From Massilia sp. ZL223 (GTDB taxonomy: Bacteria; Pseudomonadota; Gammaproteobacteria; Burkholderiales; Burkholderiaceae_D): 64,000 nt of DNA. A program made the position numbers and the translations under genes. Positions 43,927-54,068 of this stretch are shown in pieces; within the stretch, counting starts at the first letter, position 1, and each line of letters opens with the position of its first letter. The stretch covers positions 62,001 to 126,000 of the forward strand of contig NZ_JAGPWD010000001.1 of assembly GCF_018119395.1 (NCBI RefSeq), read 5' to 3'. The notes beneath the pieces are model-generated. The model was not told the DNA's origin and did not search any database. It was given only the letters and a program-made list of their open reading frames with translations.

Positions 43927-45971
43927 GCGCGAAGACCTCCTACTTCAACAAGCTGGCGCGCTACTACCTCTGGTACACCGGCTGCTTCGGCCTGTTCCTG
44001 GTGATGGTGGCGCTGCTCGAGCAGGAAGGCATGCCGCGCCTGTGGATCGGGCATTTGTTCATGTTCGCGACCATCCTGCTGTACGCGATCATCGGCGTGA
44101 TCTGCCGCACTTCGAACGTCACCGAATACTACGTGGCGGGACGGCGGGTGCCGGCCATGTTCAACGGCATGGCCACCGCCGCCGACTGGATCTCGGCGGC
44201 CAGCTTCATCAGCCTGGCCGGCGGCCTGTACCTGCAGGGCTTCGACGGCCTGGCCTATATCATGGGCTGGACCGGCGGCTACTGCCTGGTGGCGCTGCTG
44301 ATCGCGCCCTACCTGCGGCGCTTCGCCCAGTACACCATCCCCGACTTCCTGGCCGCGCGCTACGGCGGCGGTGCGGACGGACGCGGCGCGGCGGTGCGCG
44401 CGGTGGCGGTGGGCGCCACCATCGTCGTCTCGTTCACCTACGTGGTGGCGCAGATCTATGCGGTCGGCCTGATCGCCTCGCGCTTCACCGGCGTCGATTT
44501 CTCGGTCGGGATCTTCCTCGGCCTGGCCAGCATCCTGGTGTGTTCCTTCCTGGGCGGGATGCGCGCGATCACCTGGACCCAGGTGGCGCAGTACATCATC
44601 CTGCTTGTAGCCTTCCTGATCCCGACCATCTGGCTGTCGGCCAAGCACGCCGACAACCCGGTGCCGCAGCTCGCCTACGGTTCGCTGCTGCCCAAGCTGG
44701 CCGCGCGCGAGCATCAGCTGGAACGGGATCCGCGCGAGGAACAGGTGCGCGCCGAGTTCCACCGCCGCGCCCAGGAGTACAGCGCGCGCCTGGAGGCGCT
44801 CCCGGCGTCGTGGGAGGCGGGCAAGGTCGAGGCCCAGCGCCGGCTGGTGGAAGCGCGCACGCACAACGCCTCGCTGAACGAGGTGCGCCAGGCCGAGCGC
44901 GAACTGAACACCTATCCGAACTCGCCGGACGAGGCGCGCACGGTGTGGATCGAGCTGCGCGACGCTAATCTAGCGCGGGCCCGCCCGCCGGTGCCGCACG
45001 CCACGCCCTTCCCCGGCGCCACCAAGGAGGAATCGGACCGGCAGCGCAACAACTTCCTGGCCGTGGTGTTCTGCCTGATGTTCGGCACCGCCGCCATGCC
45101 GCATATCCTGATGCGCGCCTACACCACGCCCTCGGTCAACGACACCCGCAACGGCGTGTTCTGGACCCTGTTCTTCATCCTGCTGGTGTACCTGACCATT
45201 CCCGCGCTGGCGGTGCTGGCCAAGTACGACATCTATACCTCGCTGGTGGGCAGCGACTTTTCCACGCTGCCGACCTGGATCTCGTACTGGGCCAACGTGG
45301 ACAAGGCCAATCCGCTGATCAGCGTCATCGACATCAACGGCGACGGCGTGGTGCAGCTGGCCGAGATCGCGATCGACGCCGACGTGCTGGTGCTGGCCAC
45401 GCCGGAGATCGGCGGGCTGCCCTATGTGATTTCCGGCCTGGTCGCGGCGGGCGGGCTGGCGGCGGCGCTGTCGACGGCGGACGGGCTGCTGCTGGCGATT
45501 TCCAATGCGCTGTCGCACGATGTGTATTACAAGATCGTGGAACCGGGCGCGTCGACCCAGAAGCGGGTGACGATTTCCAAGCTGCTGCTGCTGGCGGTGG
45601 CTTTCATCGCGGCTTACGCGGCTTCGCAGAAGCCGGCCGACATCCTGTCGCTGGTGGGCGCGGCCTTCTCGCTGGCCGGCTCGACCTTGTTCCCGGTGCT
45701 GGTGCTGGGGGTGTTCTGGAAGCGGGCCAACCATACCGGGGCGATCGCGGGGATGGCGGCGGGGTTCGCGGTCTGTTTGTATTACATGTTCCGCGCCAGC
45801 CCGACATTGGGGGGCAGCGTGGATGCGGCCTGGCTCGGGGTCATGCCGATGGCGGCGGGGGTGTTCGGGGTGCCGGCGGGGCTGCTGACCATTGTGGTGG
45901 TGAGCTTGATGACGCCAGCGCCGAGCAGGAATAGCGAGGGGATGGTGGACTACATTCGGACGCCGGAGTGA
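43923..45971 (+). CDS. Sodium:solute symporter (SSS family, VC_2705 type) with EF-hand-like loop
   Basis: The 682-residue permease has about 13 helices and family motifs such as EYYVAGRRVPAMFNGMATAA, DWISAASFISLAGGLY and GLAAALSTADGLLLAISNALSHD. Two soluble inserts stand out: a charged, probably coiled-coil stretch near residues 260-360 (EHQLERDPREEQVRAEFHRR onward) and a loop DINGDGVVQLAE at 470-481 that satisfies the 12-residue EF-hand calcium pattern. The substrate is probably a short carboxylate or amino acid, inferred from family. The GTG start overlaps the DUF4212 stop. Confidence 0.9.
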   Translation: MSAKTSYFNKLARYYLWYTGCFGLFLVMVALLEQEGMPRLWIGHLFMFATILLYAIIGVICRTSNVTEYYVAGRRVPAMFNGMATAADWISAASFISLAGGLYLQGFDGLAYIMGWTGGYCLVALLIAPYLRRFAQYTIPDFLAARYGGGADGRGAAVRAVAVGATIVVSFTYVVAQIYAVGLIASRFTGVDFSVGIFLGLASILVCSFLGGMRAITWTQVAQYIILLVAFLIPTIWLSAKHADNPVPQLAYGSLLPKLAAREHQLERDPREEQVRAEFHRRAQEYSARLEALPASWEAGKVEAQRRLVEARTHNASLNEVRQAERELNTYPNSPDEARTVWIELRDANLARARPPVPHATPFPGATKEESDRQRNNFLAVVFCLMFGTAAMPHILMRAYTTPSVNDTRNGVFWTLFFILLVYLTIPALAVLAKYDIYTSLVGSDFSTLPTWISYWANVDKANPLISVIDINGDGVVQLAEIAIDADVLVLATPEIGGLPYVISGLVAAGGLAAALSTADGLLLAISNALSHDVYYKIVEPGASTQKRVTISKLLLLAVAFIAAYAASQKPADILSLVGAAFSLAGSTLFPVLVLGVFWKRANHTGAIAGMAAGFAVCLYYMFRASPTLGGSVDAAWLGVMPMAAGVFGVPAGLLTIVVVSLMTPAPSRNSEGMVDYIRTPE

Positions 45972-46009
45972 TTGCGGGCGTTATTGGTGTGCGAAGACGC
46001 GAACAAAAC

Positions 46010-46039
46010 AAAACGGGCGCCCTCAAGGCGCCCGTTTTT
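46010..46039. terminator. Bidirectional intrinsic terminator between SSS symporter and purM
   Basis: The stem AAAACGGGCGCC/GGCGCCCGTTTT with a TCAA loop has T-runs on both strands and ends both convergent operons. Confidence 0.92.
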
Positions 46040-46057
46040 CATCAGCCGAAGAACAGC

Positions 46058-47101
<1,044 letters not shown>

Positions 47102-47214
47102 GGTATTTGGCAGCGGAGGCGGTAAAATAGAAGGCGCAGACCAGAATTGGTCAATCCGCTATTTTAACAAAACGGCCCCCATCCAACCCGTTTAACGAAT
47201 AATCACAACACCGC

Positions 47215-48312
47215 ATGCCCTTTTTCCTTACTCCAGAGCAGAAACAATCGGCATTCTGGTTGGCGCTCTGGCTGGCACTGGCGCTGTTGCTGTACACCCT
47301 GGGGCCGATCCTTTCGCCCTTCATCGCATCCGCCATCCTCGCCTACATGCTGGGCGGCGCCGTCGACCGCCTGAGCAGCGCCCGGATGGGCAAACGCGGC
47401 TTGAGCAAACCCCTGATGCCGCGCGTGGTCGCGGTCTCGATCGTGCTGACCGCCTTCGTGCTGGGCGTGCTGGCCCTGGTGCTGATCGTGGTGCCGGTGC
47501 TGCGCGCCGAGATTCCCCTGCTGCAGGCGAAGATCCCCGCCTTCTTCACCAAGCTCGACGCCATGTTCTCGCCCTGGCTGGCCCAGTACGGCATCCATGT
47601 AAAGCTCGACAGCGAAGGCCTGCGCGAACTCCTCACCCGCCAGGTGGCCGCCAGCGGCGACGACGTCTGGGCCACGGTGCTGGCCAAGGTGCGCGTGGGC
47701 GGCAGCGCCCTGCTGGGCTGGATCGCCACCCTCACCCTGGTGCCGGTGGTGGTGTTCTACCTGCTGCTCGACTGGCACCAGCTGCTGGCGCGCATCCAGG
47801 GCGCCATCCCGCGCCGCTTCCTGCCCAAGGTGACCGGCATGGCGCGCGAGAGCGACGAACTGCTGGCCCAGTACCTGCGCGGCCAACTGCTGGTGATGAT
47901 CGTGCTGGCCGTGTACTACTCGGCGGCCCTGGCCCTGATCGGGCTGGATGTGGCGCTGCCGGTGGGCGTACTGACCGGGGTGCTGGGCTTCGTGCCTTAT
48001 CTCGGCTTCGGCCTGGGCATGCTGCTGGCCCTGGTGGCGGCCCTGCTGCAGTTCGCCGGCTGGAGCGCCGTGATCTGGGTGGCCATCATCTATACGGTCG
48101 GCCAGCTGCTCGAGAGTTTCATCCTGACCCCGCGCCTGGTGGGCGAGCGCATCGGCCTGCATCCGCTGGCCGTGATCTTCGCCCTGATGGCCTTCGGCGA
48201 GCTGTTCGGCTTCGCCGGCGTGCTGCTGGCGCTCCCGGCATCGGCCGTGCTGATGGTCGGTTTCCGCCACGTGCGCAGCCACTACCTGCGCAGCAGCTTC
48301 TATAATGCTTGA
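47215..48312 (+). CDS. AI-2E family transporter (PerM-like permease)
   Basis: The 365-residue inner-membrane protein has about eight helices in the AI-2E/PerM pattern, with a soluble stretch near 105-145, PVVVFYLLLDWHQLLARI in the middle, and the C-terminal signature GVLGFVPYLGFGLG, LLESFILTPRLVGERIGLHP and GVLLALPASAV. The family includes Na+/H+ antiporters and an autoinducer-2 exporter; substrate here is not clear. The hda gene follows 56 bases downstream. Confidence 0.9.
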   Translation: MPFFLTPEQKQSAFWLALWLALALLLYTLGPILSPFIASAILAYMLGGAVDRLSSARMGKRGLSKPLMPRVVAVSIVLTAFVLGVLALVLIVVPVLRAEIPLLQAKIPAFFTKLDAMFSPWLAQYGIHVKLDSEGLRELLTRQVAASGDDVWATVLAKVRVGGSALLGWIATLTLVPVVVFYLLLDWHQLLARIQGAIPRRFLPKVTGMARESDELLAQYLRGQLLVMIVLAVYYSAALALIGLDVALPVGVLTGVLGFVPYLGFGLGMLLALVAALLQFAGWSAVIWVAIIYTVGQLLESFILTPRLVGERIGLHPLAVIFALMAFGELFGFAGVLLALPASAVLMVGFRHVRSHYLRSSFYNA

Positions 48313-48368
48313 CGACTATAACAGCGCAGATAGTGCGCATTCGATTGTGTTTGCAAACAACCAACACC

Positions 48369-49052
48369 ATGAAACAGCTGGTGCTTGACCTGGGCGCCGA
48401 ACCGGTGCACAGCCTGGACACCTTCCAGGTGGGAGAAAACGCGGAAATGGCGCACCTGATGCACCAGTTCGCGCAGCGCGCGTCGCGCGAGCATTTCGCC
48501 TACCTGTGGGCCGACACCGGCACGGGCAAGACCCACCTGCTGCAAGCCCTGGCCGCCAGCCCGGGCTCGCGCTACATCGCGGCCGACGCGCCGGAAGACC
48601 AGTTCGTCTTCACCCCGGAGATCAGCCTTTATCTGCTGGACGATTGCGACCAATTGAGCCCGCAGCGCCAGATCGACGCCTTCGCCCTGTTCAACCAGAT
48701 CCGCGAGCACGGCGCCTACATGGTCTGCACCGGCCCGGTGCCGCCGGCCCTGCTGCAGGTGCGCGAAGACCTGCGCACGCGCATGGGCTGGGGCCTGGTC
48801 TACCAGATCCACGGCCTGTCGGACGACGAGAAGATCGCCGCCCTGACCCAGGCCGCGGAAGCGCGCGGTTTGACCTTGTCGGCCAGCGTGTTACCCTATT
48901 TGTTGTCGCATTTCAAGCGCGACATGCGCTCCCTGGCGACCATGCTGGACGCCCTCGACCAATATTCGCTCGAGACCCAGCGCCCGGTGACCGTGCCTTT
49001 GTTGCGCGATTTATTGCTGCAGGAAAACCAGCAGCCGGATACGAAAGAATGA
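48369..49052 (+). CDS. hda: DnaA regulatory inactivator Hda
   Basis: Hda works with the DNA-loaded sliding clamp to hydrolyse DnaA-bound ATP and prevent re-initiation. The 227-residue AAA+ protein begins MKQLVLDLGAEP, containing a clamp-binding motif (QLVLDL), then ADTGTGKT (48-55) as Walker A, LLDDCDQLS as Walker B, and a DnaA-like lid. ATG 48369 gives the short clamp-binding N-terminus expected of Hda; an upstream TTG would add 20 residues. Confidence 0.92.
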   Translation: MKQLVLDLGAEPVHSLDTFQVGENAEMAHLMHQFAQRASREHFAYLWADTGTGKTHLLQALAASPGSRYIAADAPEDQFVFTPEISLYLLDDCDQLSPQRQIDAFALFNQIREHGAYMVCTGPVPPALLQVREDLRTRMGWGLVYQIHGLSDDEKIAALTQAAEARGLTLSASVLPYLLSHFKRDMRSLATMLDALDQYSLETQRPVTVPLLRDLLLQENQQPDTKE

Positions 49053-49723
49053 AAAACCTTACCATCTTCGATCTCGACCACACCTTGTTGCCGATCGACT
49101 CGGACTACGAGTGGGGCGAGTTCCTGGTGCGCGTCGGCGCGGTCGACGAAGCCGCCTTCCGCCAGCGCAACGACGAGTTCTTCGCCCAATACCAGGCCGG
49201 CGTGCTCGACCCGGTCGAGTACCTGGAATTCGCCCTCGGCACCCTGGCGAGCTTCCCGCGCGAGCGCCTCGACGCCCTGCGCGCCCAGTACATGCGCGAA
49301 GTGATCGAGCCCGCCATCCTGCCACAGGCCGTGAAGCTGGTGCGCGAGCACATCGAGGCGGGCGACCTGGTGGCCATCATCACCGCCACCAACCACTACA
49401 TCACCGCCCCGATCGCGCGCGCCTTCGGCGTCGAGCACCACATCGCCGCCATGCCGGAAGTCGATGCGCAAGGGCGCCTGACGGGCAAGCTGGCCGGCAC
49501 CCCGACCTCGGGCGCAGGCAAGATCCACCACATGCACGCCTGGCTGGAGCGCATGGGCCGTCCGTTCGAAAGCTTCGAGCGCAGCCATTTCTACAGCGAT
49601 TCGCACAACGACCTGCCGCTGCTGGCTATCGTCTCCCACCCGATCGCCACCAACCCGAGCAGCGCGCTCGCAAGCCATGCGCAGGCGCAGGGCTGGCCAA
49701 CCATTCGCCTATTCAATGATTAA
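49049..49723 (+). CDS. HAD-IB family phosphatase (SerB-like)
   Basis: The 224-residue protein opens with TIFDLDHTLLPIDSDYEWG: Asp8 is the nucleophile and Asp10 the acid of the HAD DxDxT motif. Motif II is IITATNHY and the motif IV region is HFYSDSHNDLPLL. It resembles HAD-IB hydrolases related to phosphoserine phosphatase; the true substrate is unknown. It overlaps hda by four bases and pcnB by eight, an order conserved in related bacteria. Confidence 0.88.
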   Translation: MKNLTIFDLDHTLLPIDSDYEWGEFLVRVGAVDEAAFRQRNDEFFAQYQAGVLDPVEYLEFALGTLASFPRERLDALRAQYMREVIEPAILPQAVKLVREHIEAGDLVAIITATNHYITAPIARAFGVEHHIAAMPEVDAQGRLTGKLAGTPTSGAGKIHHMHAWLERMGRPFESFERSHFYSDSHNDLPLLAIVSHPIATNPSSALASHAQAQGWPTIRLFND

Positions 49724-51098
49724 AAAATTCATCCGCAAAATCCTCGGCGTCAAAGACGAGCGCAATCCGACCGAACCGGTGATCCTGGGGCCGGAAGAGC
49801 ACAAGATCGACCCGAAGAACGTCTCGGCGAATGCGGTCCGGGTGACCCAGACCCTGCAGGAAGCGGGCTTCAAGGCCTTCGTGGTGGGCGGCGCGGTGCG
49901 CGACCTGCTGCTGGGCGTGAAGCCCAAGGATTTCGACATCGCCACCGACGCCACGCCCGAGCAGGTCAAGCGCCTGTTCCGGCGCGCCTTCATCATCGGC
50001 CGCCGCTTCCAGATCGTGCACGTGATGTTCGGCCAGGACCTGCTGGAAGTGACCACCTTCCGCGGCAACGGCAGCGACAACGCGCCCAAGGACGAGCATG
50101 GCCGCGTCCTGCGCGACAATAACTTCGGTCCGCAGCACGAGGACGCGGCGCGCCGCGACTTCACCATCAACGCGATGTACTACGACCCGGCCACGCAGAG
50201 CGTGCTGGATTACCACGGCGGCATCGAGGACATCCGCGCCAAGCTGCTGCGCATCATCGGCATGCCGGAAGCGCGCTACCGCGAAGACCCGGTGCGCATG
50301 CTGCGCGTGGTCCGCTTCGCGGCCAAGCTGGGCTTCACCATCGAGCCGACCACCCGTGCCCCGATCCCCGTGATGGCCCCGCTGATCGACAACGTGCCGG
50401 CCGCGCGCGTGTTCGACGAGATGCTCAAGCTGCTGCTGTCGGGCCACGCGCTGGCCTGCCTGAAGGAGCTGCGTTCGGCCGGCCTGCACCATGGCCTGCT
50501 GCCGCTGCTGGACGTGGTGCTGGAGCAGCCGATCGGCATGAAGTTCGTCACCCTGGCGCTGGAATCGACCGACGGCCGCGTCAAGGCCGGCAAGGGCGTC
50601 TCACCGGGCTTCCTGTTCGCTTCCCTGCTGTGGCACCAGGTGCTGGAAAAGTGGAACGCCTACCGCGCCGCCGGCGAATCGCCGATCCCGGCCCTGCACC
50701 TGGCGGCCGACGACGTGCTGGAGACCCAGACCGAGAACCTGGCCCTGCAGCGCCGCATCGCCACCGACATGCGCGACATCTGGGCCATGCAGCCGCGCTT
50801 CGAGCGCCGCACCGGCCGCGCGCCGTACAAGCTGCTGGAACACCCGCGCTTCCGCGCCGGCTACGACTTCCTGCTGCTGCGCTGCGCCTCCGGCGAACTG
50901 CCGGCCGAGATCGGCGAATGGTGGACCGAGTTCTACGACGCCGAAGGCGGCGAGCGCGAACGCCTGGTGGCCGAGGCCAACAACCGCGACCGCGAAGGCG
51001 GCGCGCCCAAGAAGCGCCGTCCGCGCCGCGGCCCGCGCAAGAACAGTGGCGAAGGCGCGCCGGCAGCCGCGCAAAGTGCGGGCGGCGGCGAGGAATGA
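49716..51098 (+). CDS. pcnB: Poly(A) polymerase I
   Basis: PcnB adds A tails to RNA and promotes decay. The 460-residue protein has the nucleotidyltransferase core FVVGGAVRDLLLG (56-67) and KDFDIATDATP with catalytic Asp72 and Asp74, then DAARRDFTINAMYYD, RYREDPVRMLRVVRFAAKLG and a helical RNA-binding part. The C-terminus is very basic (PKKRRPRRGPRKN), which favours poly(A) polymerase over CCA-adding enzyme. It overlaps the genes before and after it. Confidence 0.93.
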   Translation: MIKKFIRKILGVKDERNPTEPVILGPEEHKIDPKNVSANAVRVTQTLQEAGFKAFVVGGAVRDLLLGVKPKDFDIATDATPEQVKRLFRRAFIIGRRFQIVHVMFGQDLLEVTTFRGNGSDNAPKDEHGRVLRDNNFGPQHEDAARRDFTINAMYYDPATQSVLDYHGGIEDIRAKLLRIIGMPEARYREDPVRMLRVVRFAAKLGFTIEPTTRAPIPVMAPLIDNVPAARVFDEMLKLLLSGHALACLKELRSAGLHHGLLPLLDVVLEQPIGMKFVTLALESTDGRVKAGKGVSPGFLFASLLWHQVLEKWNAYRAAGESPIPALHLAADDVLETQTENLALQRRIATDMRDIWAMQPRFERRTGRAPYKLLEHPRFRAGYDFLLLRCASGELPAEIGEWWTEFYDAEGGERERLVAEANNRDREGGAPKKRRPRRGPRKNSGEGAPAAAQSAGGGEE

Positions 51099-51568
51099 TC
51101 GCTTTCATCGGGATCGGGGCCAACCTGGGCGATGCGCAGGCGAACGTCCTGGACGCGATCGCGCGCTTGAAAGCCCTGCCGGGCGCCACCCTGCTCGGCA
51201 GCTCCAGCCTGTACCGCACCGCGCCGATCGATTCGAGCGGCGACGACTACGTCAATGCGGTGGCCAGCATCGACACCACGCTGGCGCCGCAAGCCTTGCT
51301 GGAAGCCCTGCAGGAGATCGAGCTGGCGCACGGCCGCGAGCGGCCCCACCGCAACGCGCCGCGCACGCTCGACCTGGACCTGCTGCTGTACGGCGACGAG
51401 ACCATCGCCACCGGGACCTTGAGCGTTCCTCATCCGCGCATGCACGAACGCGCCTTCGTGCTGGCGCCGCTGCTGGAAATCGCTCCTAGCGTGGCCATTC
51501 CCGGCCGCGGGCCAGCCGCCGGCTTCGTGCCGCAGGTGGCGGACCAGTTCATCACCCGGATAGCCTGA
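51095..51568 (+). CDS. folK: 2-amino-4-hydroxy-6-hydroxymethyldihydropteridine pyrophosphokinase
   Basis: FolK transfers pyrophosphate to the pterin in folate synthesis. The 157-residue enzyme has FIGIGANLGDAQANV, SLYRTAPID, YVNAVASIDT, GRERPHRNAPRTLDLDLLLY and LSVPHPRMHERAFVLAPL. The start overlaps the pcnB stop by four bases (ATGA). In many relatives panB follows within a kilobase; here a low-GC stretch intervenes. Confidence 0.95.
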   Translation: MIAFIGIGANLGDAQANVLDAIARLKALPGATLLGSSSLYRTAPIDSSGDDYVNAVASIDTTLAPQALLEALQEIELAHGRERPHRNAPRTLDLDLLLYGDETIATGTLSVPHPRMHERAFVLAPLLEIAPSVAIPGRGPAAGFVPQVADQFITRIA

Positions 51569-51621
51569 GCATGCGGCTTCGCGTCCGCGCCCTTCAACGG
51601 GCTCGCACGATGCGATTTACG

Positions 51622-51957
51622 CTAACGTCCAACAAACAAGAAGCCCACTGCCGCCATGATGCAGCCAAACGCTGCAAGATGTCGCCAATGGATGGGCTCA
51701 CCTAGGACGGTAACCATGAACACGCCAAAGACCACAAGCGCGATAGCCTCCTGAACCACTTTGAGCTGTCCGGCACTCCATCCGCTTGCAAAGCCTATTC
51801 GGTTCGCCGGCACCGCAAGACAGTATTCGACAAACGCGATTCCCCAGCTTACAAGAATCACTGTGAACAGCGGCTTGTGCATCCCTCCCTTGAGATGCCA
51901 GTACCACGCGATGGTCATGAAAATATTGGAGGCGGCAAGGAGCAGGAAGGTTTGCAT
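51622..51957 (-). CDS. DUF486 (DMT-like) small membrane protein
   Basis: The 111-residue protein has four hydrophobic helices and the DUF486 pattern: ASNIFMTIAWYWHLKG, VSWGIAFVEYCLAVPANRIG, QLKVVQEAIALVVFGVFMV and the end AAVGFLFVGR. DUF486 proteins resemble half-size drug/metabolite transporters; function is unknown. It is on the opposite strand to the folK and panB genes and its GC is lower than theirs. Confidence 0.85.
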   Translation of the reverse strand: MQTFLLLAASNIFMTIAWYWHLKGGMHKPLFTVILVSWGIAFVEYCLAVPANRIGFASGWSAGQLKVVQEAIALVVFGVFMVTVLGEPIHWRHLAAFGCIMAAVGFLFVGR

Positions 51958-52060
51958 GAAAGTTGAATTAACAGCAACGGGTCGGTAAGAACCAACATTA
52001 TTGCAGACGAGCGAAGCTCGCACGCGGCATATACCCTGGTGATCTTCACGTGAGATAGAA

Positions 52061-52423
52061 ATGGCAAACAGGCAGCTCTCTTCAGACGAACTCGAACGTC
52101 TTTTTGCACCGCTGATTGCGGAGGTCCGGCAGAGCCTCGCTTCACGGAGTGGTGGCGATATTGACTTGCAATGGGCGCTGCGAAGAAAACTCTACAAGGA
52201 GCTTTCCTACGACGAGCGCGGCAAGCCTATGCATCGACGCAAGCTGAAAGAACTAAAAAGAAGCGAGCAAGAAAACACCTGCCCCTTGTGTATGACCACA
52301 CTTCCCGATAAGTACGTTGTGCTTGATCGATTGGAAGCCATGGGCGGCTATACCCCAGCAAACACCCGGCTCCTCTGCTCGGCATGCGACACCAATGTGC
52401 AGAAATCGCGTGGGTACAAGTAG
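52061..52423 (+). CDS. Small HNH/zinc-finger-like protein
   Basis: The 120-residue protein has a helical N-terminal half and a C-terminal zinc motif: CPLCMTTLPDKYVVLDRLEAMGG (written here in part), then NTRLLCSACDTNVQKSRGY. The two CxxC pairs and the LDRLEAMGGYTPANTRLLC spacing resemble small HNH-nuclease-type proteins, but the catalytic His usually present is not clear. A nuclease role is uncertain. It lies alone between DUF486 and panB, with lower GC than the neighbours. Confidence 0.6.
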   Translation: MANRQLSSDELERLFAPLIAEVRQSLASRSGGDIDLQWALRRKLYKELSYDERGKPMHRRKLKELKRSEQENTCPLCMTTLPDKYVVLDRLEAMGGYTPANTRLLCSACDTNVQKSRGYK

Positions 52424-52584
52424 CGCTTCTTGTGGCGAGGCGAAGCCTTGACAGCCCTTTACCCCCGGCACCTATCGGCGTCATCTCCCATTCCTAGAAC
52501 CCTCTTTCTAGAACCTTTCCTGCGCATTCGCGTCCGTGGTATTACACTACGCGGCCTGGACGTTTCGTTTTCAAAAGGATATCT

Positions 52585-53430
52585 ATGAGCGCTTATCTCG
52601 GGGGTGGCAACGAGGCCCCGGTTACGCCGAAGCCTGTCGCCAAGGCCGTGACCGTTCCCTCCCTGCTCGCCATGCGCGCAGCCGGCAACAAGATCGCGAT
52701 GCTGACCGCCTATGACGCCAGCTTCGCATCCCTGATGGACCGCTGCGGCGTCGAAGTCCTGCTCATCGGCGATTCGCTGGGCATGGTCTGCGCCGGCTTC
52801 GACTCCACCCTGCCGGTGACGGTGGCCGACGTGGCCTATCACACCGCCTCGGTCGCGCGCGGCAACAAGAACGCGCTGGTGCTGGCCGACATGCCCTTCG
52901 GCGCCTACGGCAACCCGCAGCAAGCCTACGACAGCGCCGTGCAACTGATGCGCGCCGGCGCCCAGATGGTCAAGATCGAAGGCGGCGCCTGGCTGGCAGA
53001 CACCGTGCGCTTCCTGGTCGAGCGCGGTATTCCCGTGTGCGCCCACATCGGCCTGACCCCGCAGTTCGTACACGCTTTCGGCGGCTTCAAGGTGCAGGGC
53101 AAGACCGACGAGGCGGCGGAACGCCTGAAGGCCGACGCGCTCGCGCTGCAGGCGGCCGGCGCCATGATGGTGGTGCTGGAAGCCATTCCGGCGGCGCTGG
53201 GCAAGGAAGTCACCGACCTGCTGTTCATTCCGACCATCGGCATCGGTGCGGGTCCCGACTGCTCGGGCCAGGTGCTGGTGATGCACGACTTGCTGGGCGT
53301 GTTCCCGGGCCGCAAGGCGCGCTTCGTGCGCAACTTCATGGAAGGCCAGACCAGCATCGACGCGGCCGTGACTGCCTACGTGGCGGCCGTGAAGGACGGC
53401 AGCTTCCCCGGTCCGGAGCACTGCTTCTAA
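52585..53430 (+). CDS. panB: 3-methyl-2-oxobutanoate hydroxymethyltransferase
   Basis: PanB adds a hydroxymethyl group from methylene-tetrahydrofolate to ketoisovalerate in pantothenate synthesis. The 281-residue protein shows [70 protein letters not shown] and [21 protein letters not shown]. panC is not in the window. thpR follows 10 bases downstream. Confidence 0.96.
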   Translation: MSAYLGGGNEAPVTPKPVAKAVTVPSLLAMRAAGNKIAMLTAYDASFASLMDRCGVEVLLIGDSLGMVCAGFDSTLPVTVADVAYHTASVARGNKNALVLADMPFGAYGNPQQAYDSAVQLMRAGAQMVKIEGGAWLADTVRFLVERGIPVCAHIGLTPQFVHAFGGFKVQGKTDEAAERLKADALALQAAGAMMVVLEAIPAALGKEVTDLLFIPTIGIGAGPDCSGQVLVMHDLLGVFPGRKARFVRNFMEGQTSIDAAVTAYVAAVKDGSFPGPEHCF

Positions 53431-53440
53431 GGAGACGGCG

Positions 53441-53971
53441 ATGAGCGGCCAGCAAGAGACAACCCGTCTGTTCCTGGCGCTCTGGCCGGATCCGGCCATT
53501 CGCCACCAGCTGCGCGAATGGCGCGATGCCTGGGGCTGGCCGCGCGGCGCCGCCCCGGTGCATACCGACAAGCTGCACCTGACCCTGCACTTCCTGGGCA
53601 ACCTGCCCTCCGAGCGCTTGCCCGAGCTGCTCGACGCTTTTACCGTACCCTTCGAACCCTTCCGGCTGGAGCTGGGACGCGCCGTGATGTGGCCGCGCGG
53701 GCTGGCCGTGCTCGAACCGCACAGCGAGCCGCCGGAGCTGCTGGCGCTGCATGCGCGACTGAACGAAGCGATCGCGGCGCTGGGGCTGGTGCCGGAAGCG
53801 CGCAAGTACCGGCCGCATGTGACCATGGCCAGACGCGCTGTTGGAGCCGATGTGCCCACGTCCGGGCCGGCGATTGCATGGGAAGCGCAGGGCTATGCGC
53901 TGGTGGAATCGCGGCCGGGCGATGGGGGCGGATACATCGTCCTGCGCGAGTATGGGAATTGCATGGAGTAA
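53441..53971 (+). CDS. thpR: RNA 2',3'-cyclic phosphodiesterase (2'-5' RNA ligase family)
   Basis: The 176-residue protein carries the two HxTx motifs of the 2H phosphoesterase superfamily: HLTL at 46-49 and HVTM at 126-129, in a two-lobed fold. ThpR opens 2',3'-cyclic phosphates on RNA; ligase activity in vitro is known for the family. It starts 10 bases after panB with GGAGACGGCG upstream, so it is cotranscribed. Confidence 0.92.
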   Translation: MSGQQETTRLFLALWPDPAIRHQLREWRDAWGWPRGAAPVHTDKLHLTLHFLGNLPSERLPELLDAFTVPFEPFRLELGRAVMWPRGLAVLEPHSEPPELLALHARLNEAIAALGLVPEARKYRPHVTMARRAVGADVPTSGPAIAWEAQGYALVESRPGDGGGYIVLREYGNCME

Positions 53972-54068
53972 GTCTGCCTTTTCACCGCCAGCTGCAACCG
54001 CACAACGAGTAATTGCCCCTAGGAAAATATCTCACTACACTATCCTATCTTTATCCAGGAAATTCAAG

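Noticed and set aside
48309..48337. Possible promoter TTGACG before hda
   Set aside because: No acceptable -10 hexamer lies at 16-18 bases, and the region overlaps the end of the upstream permease gene.
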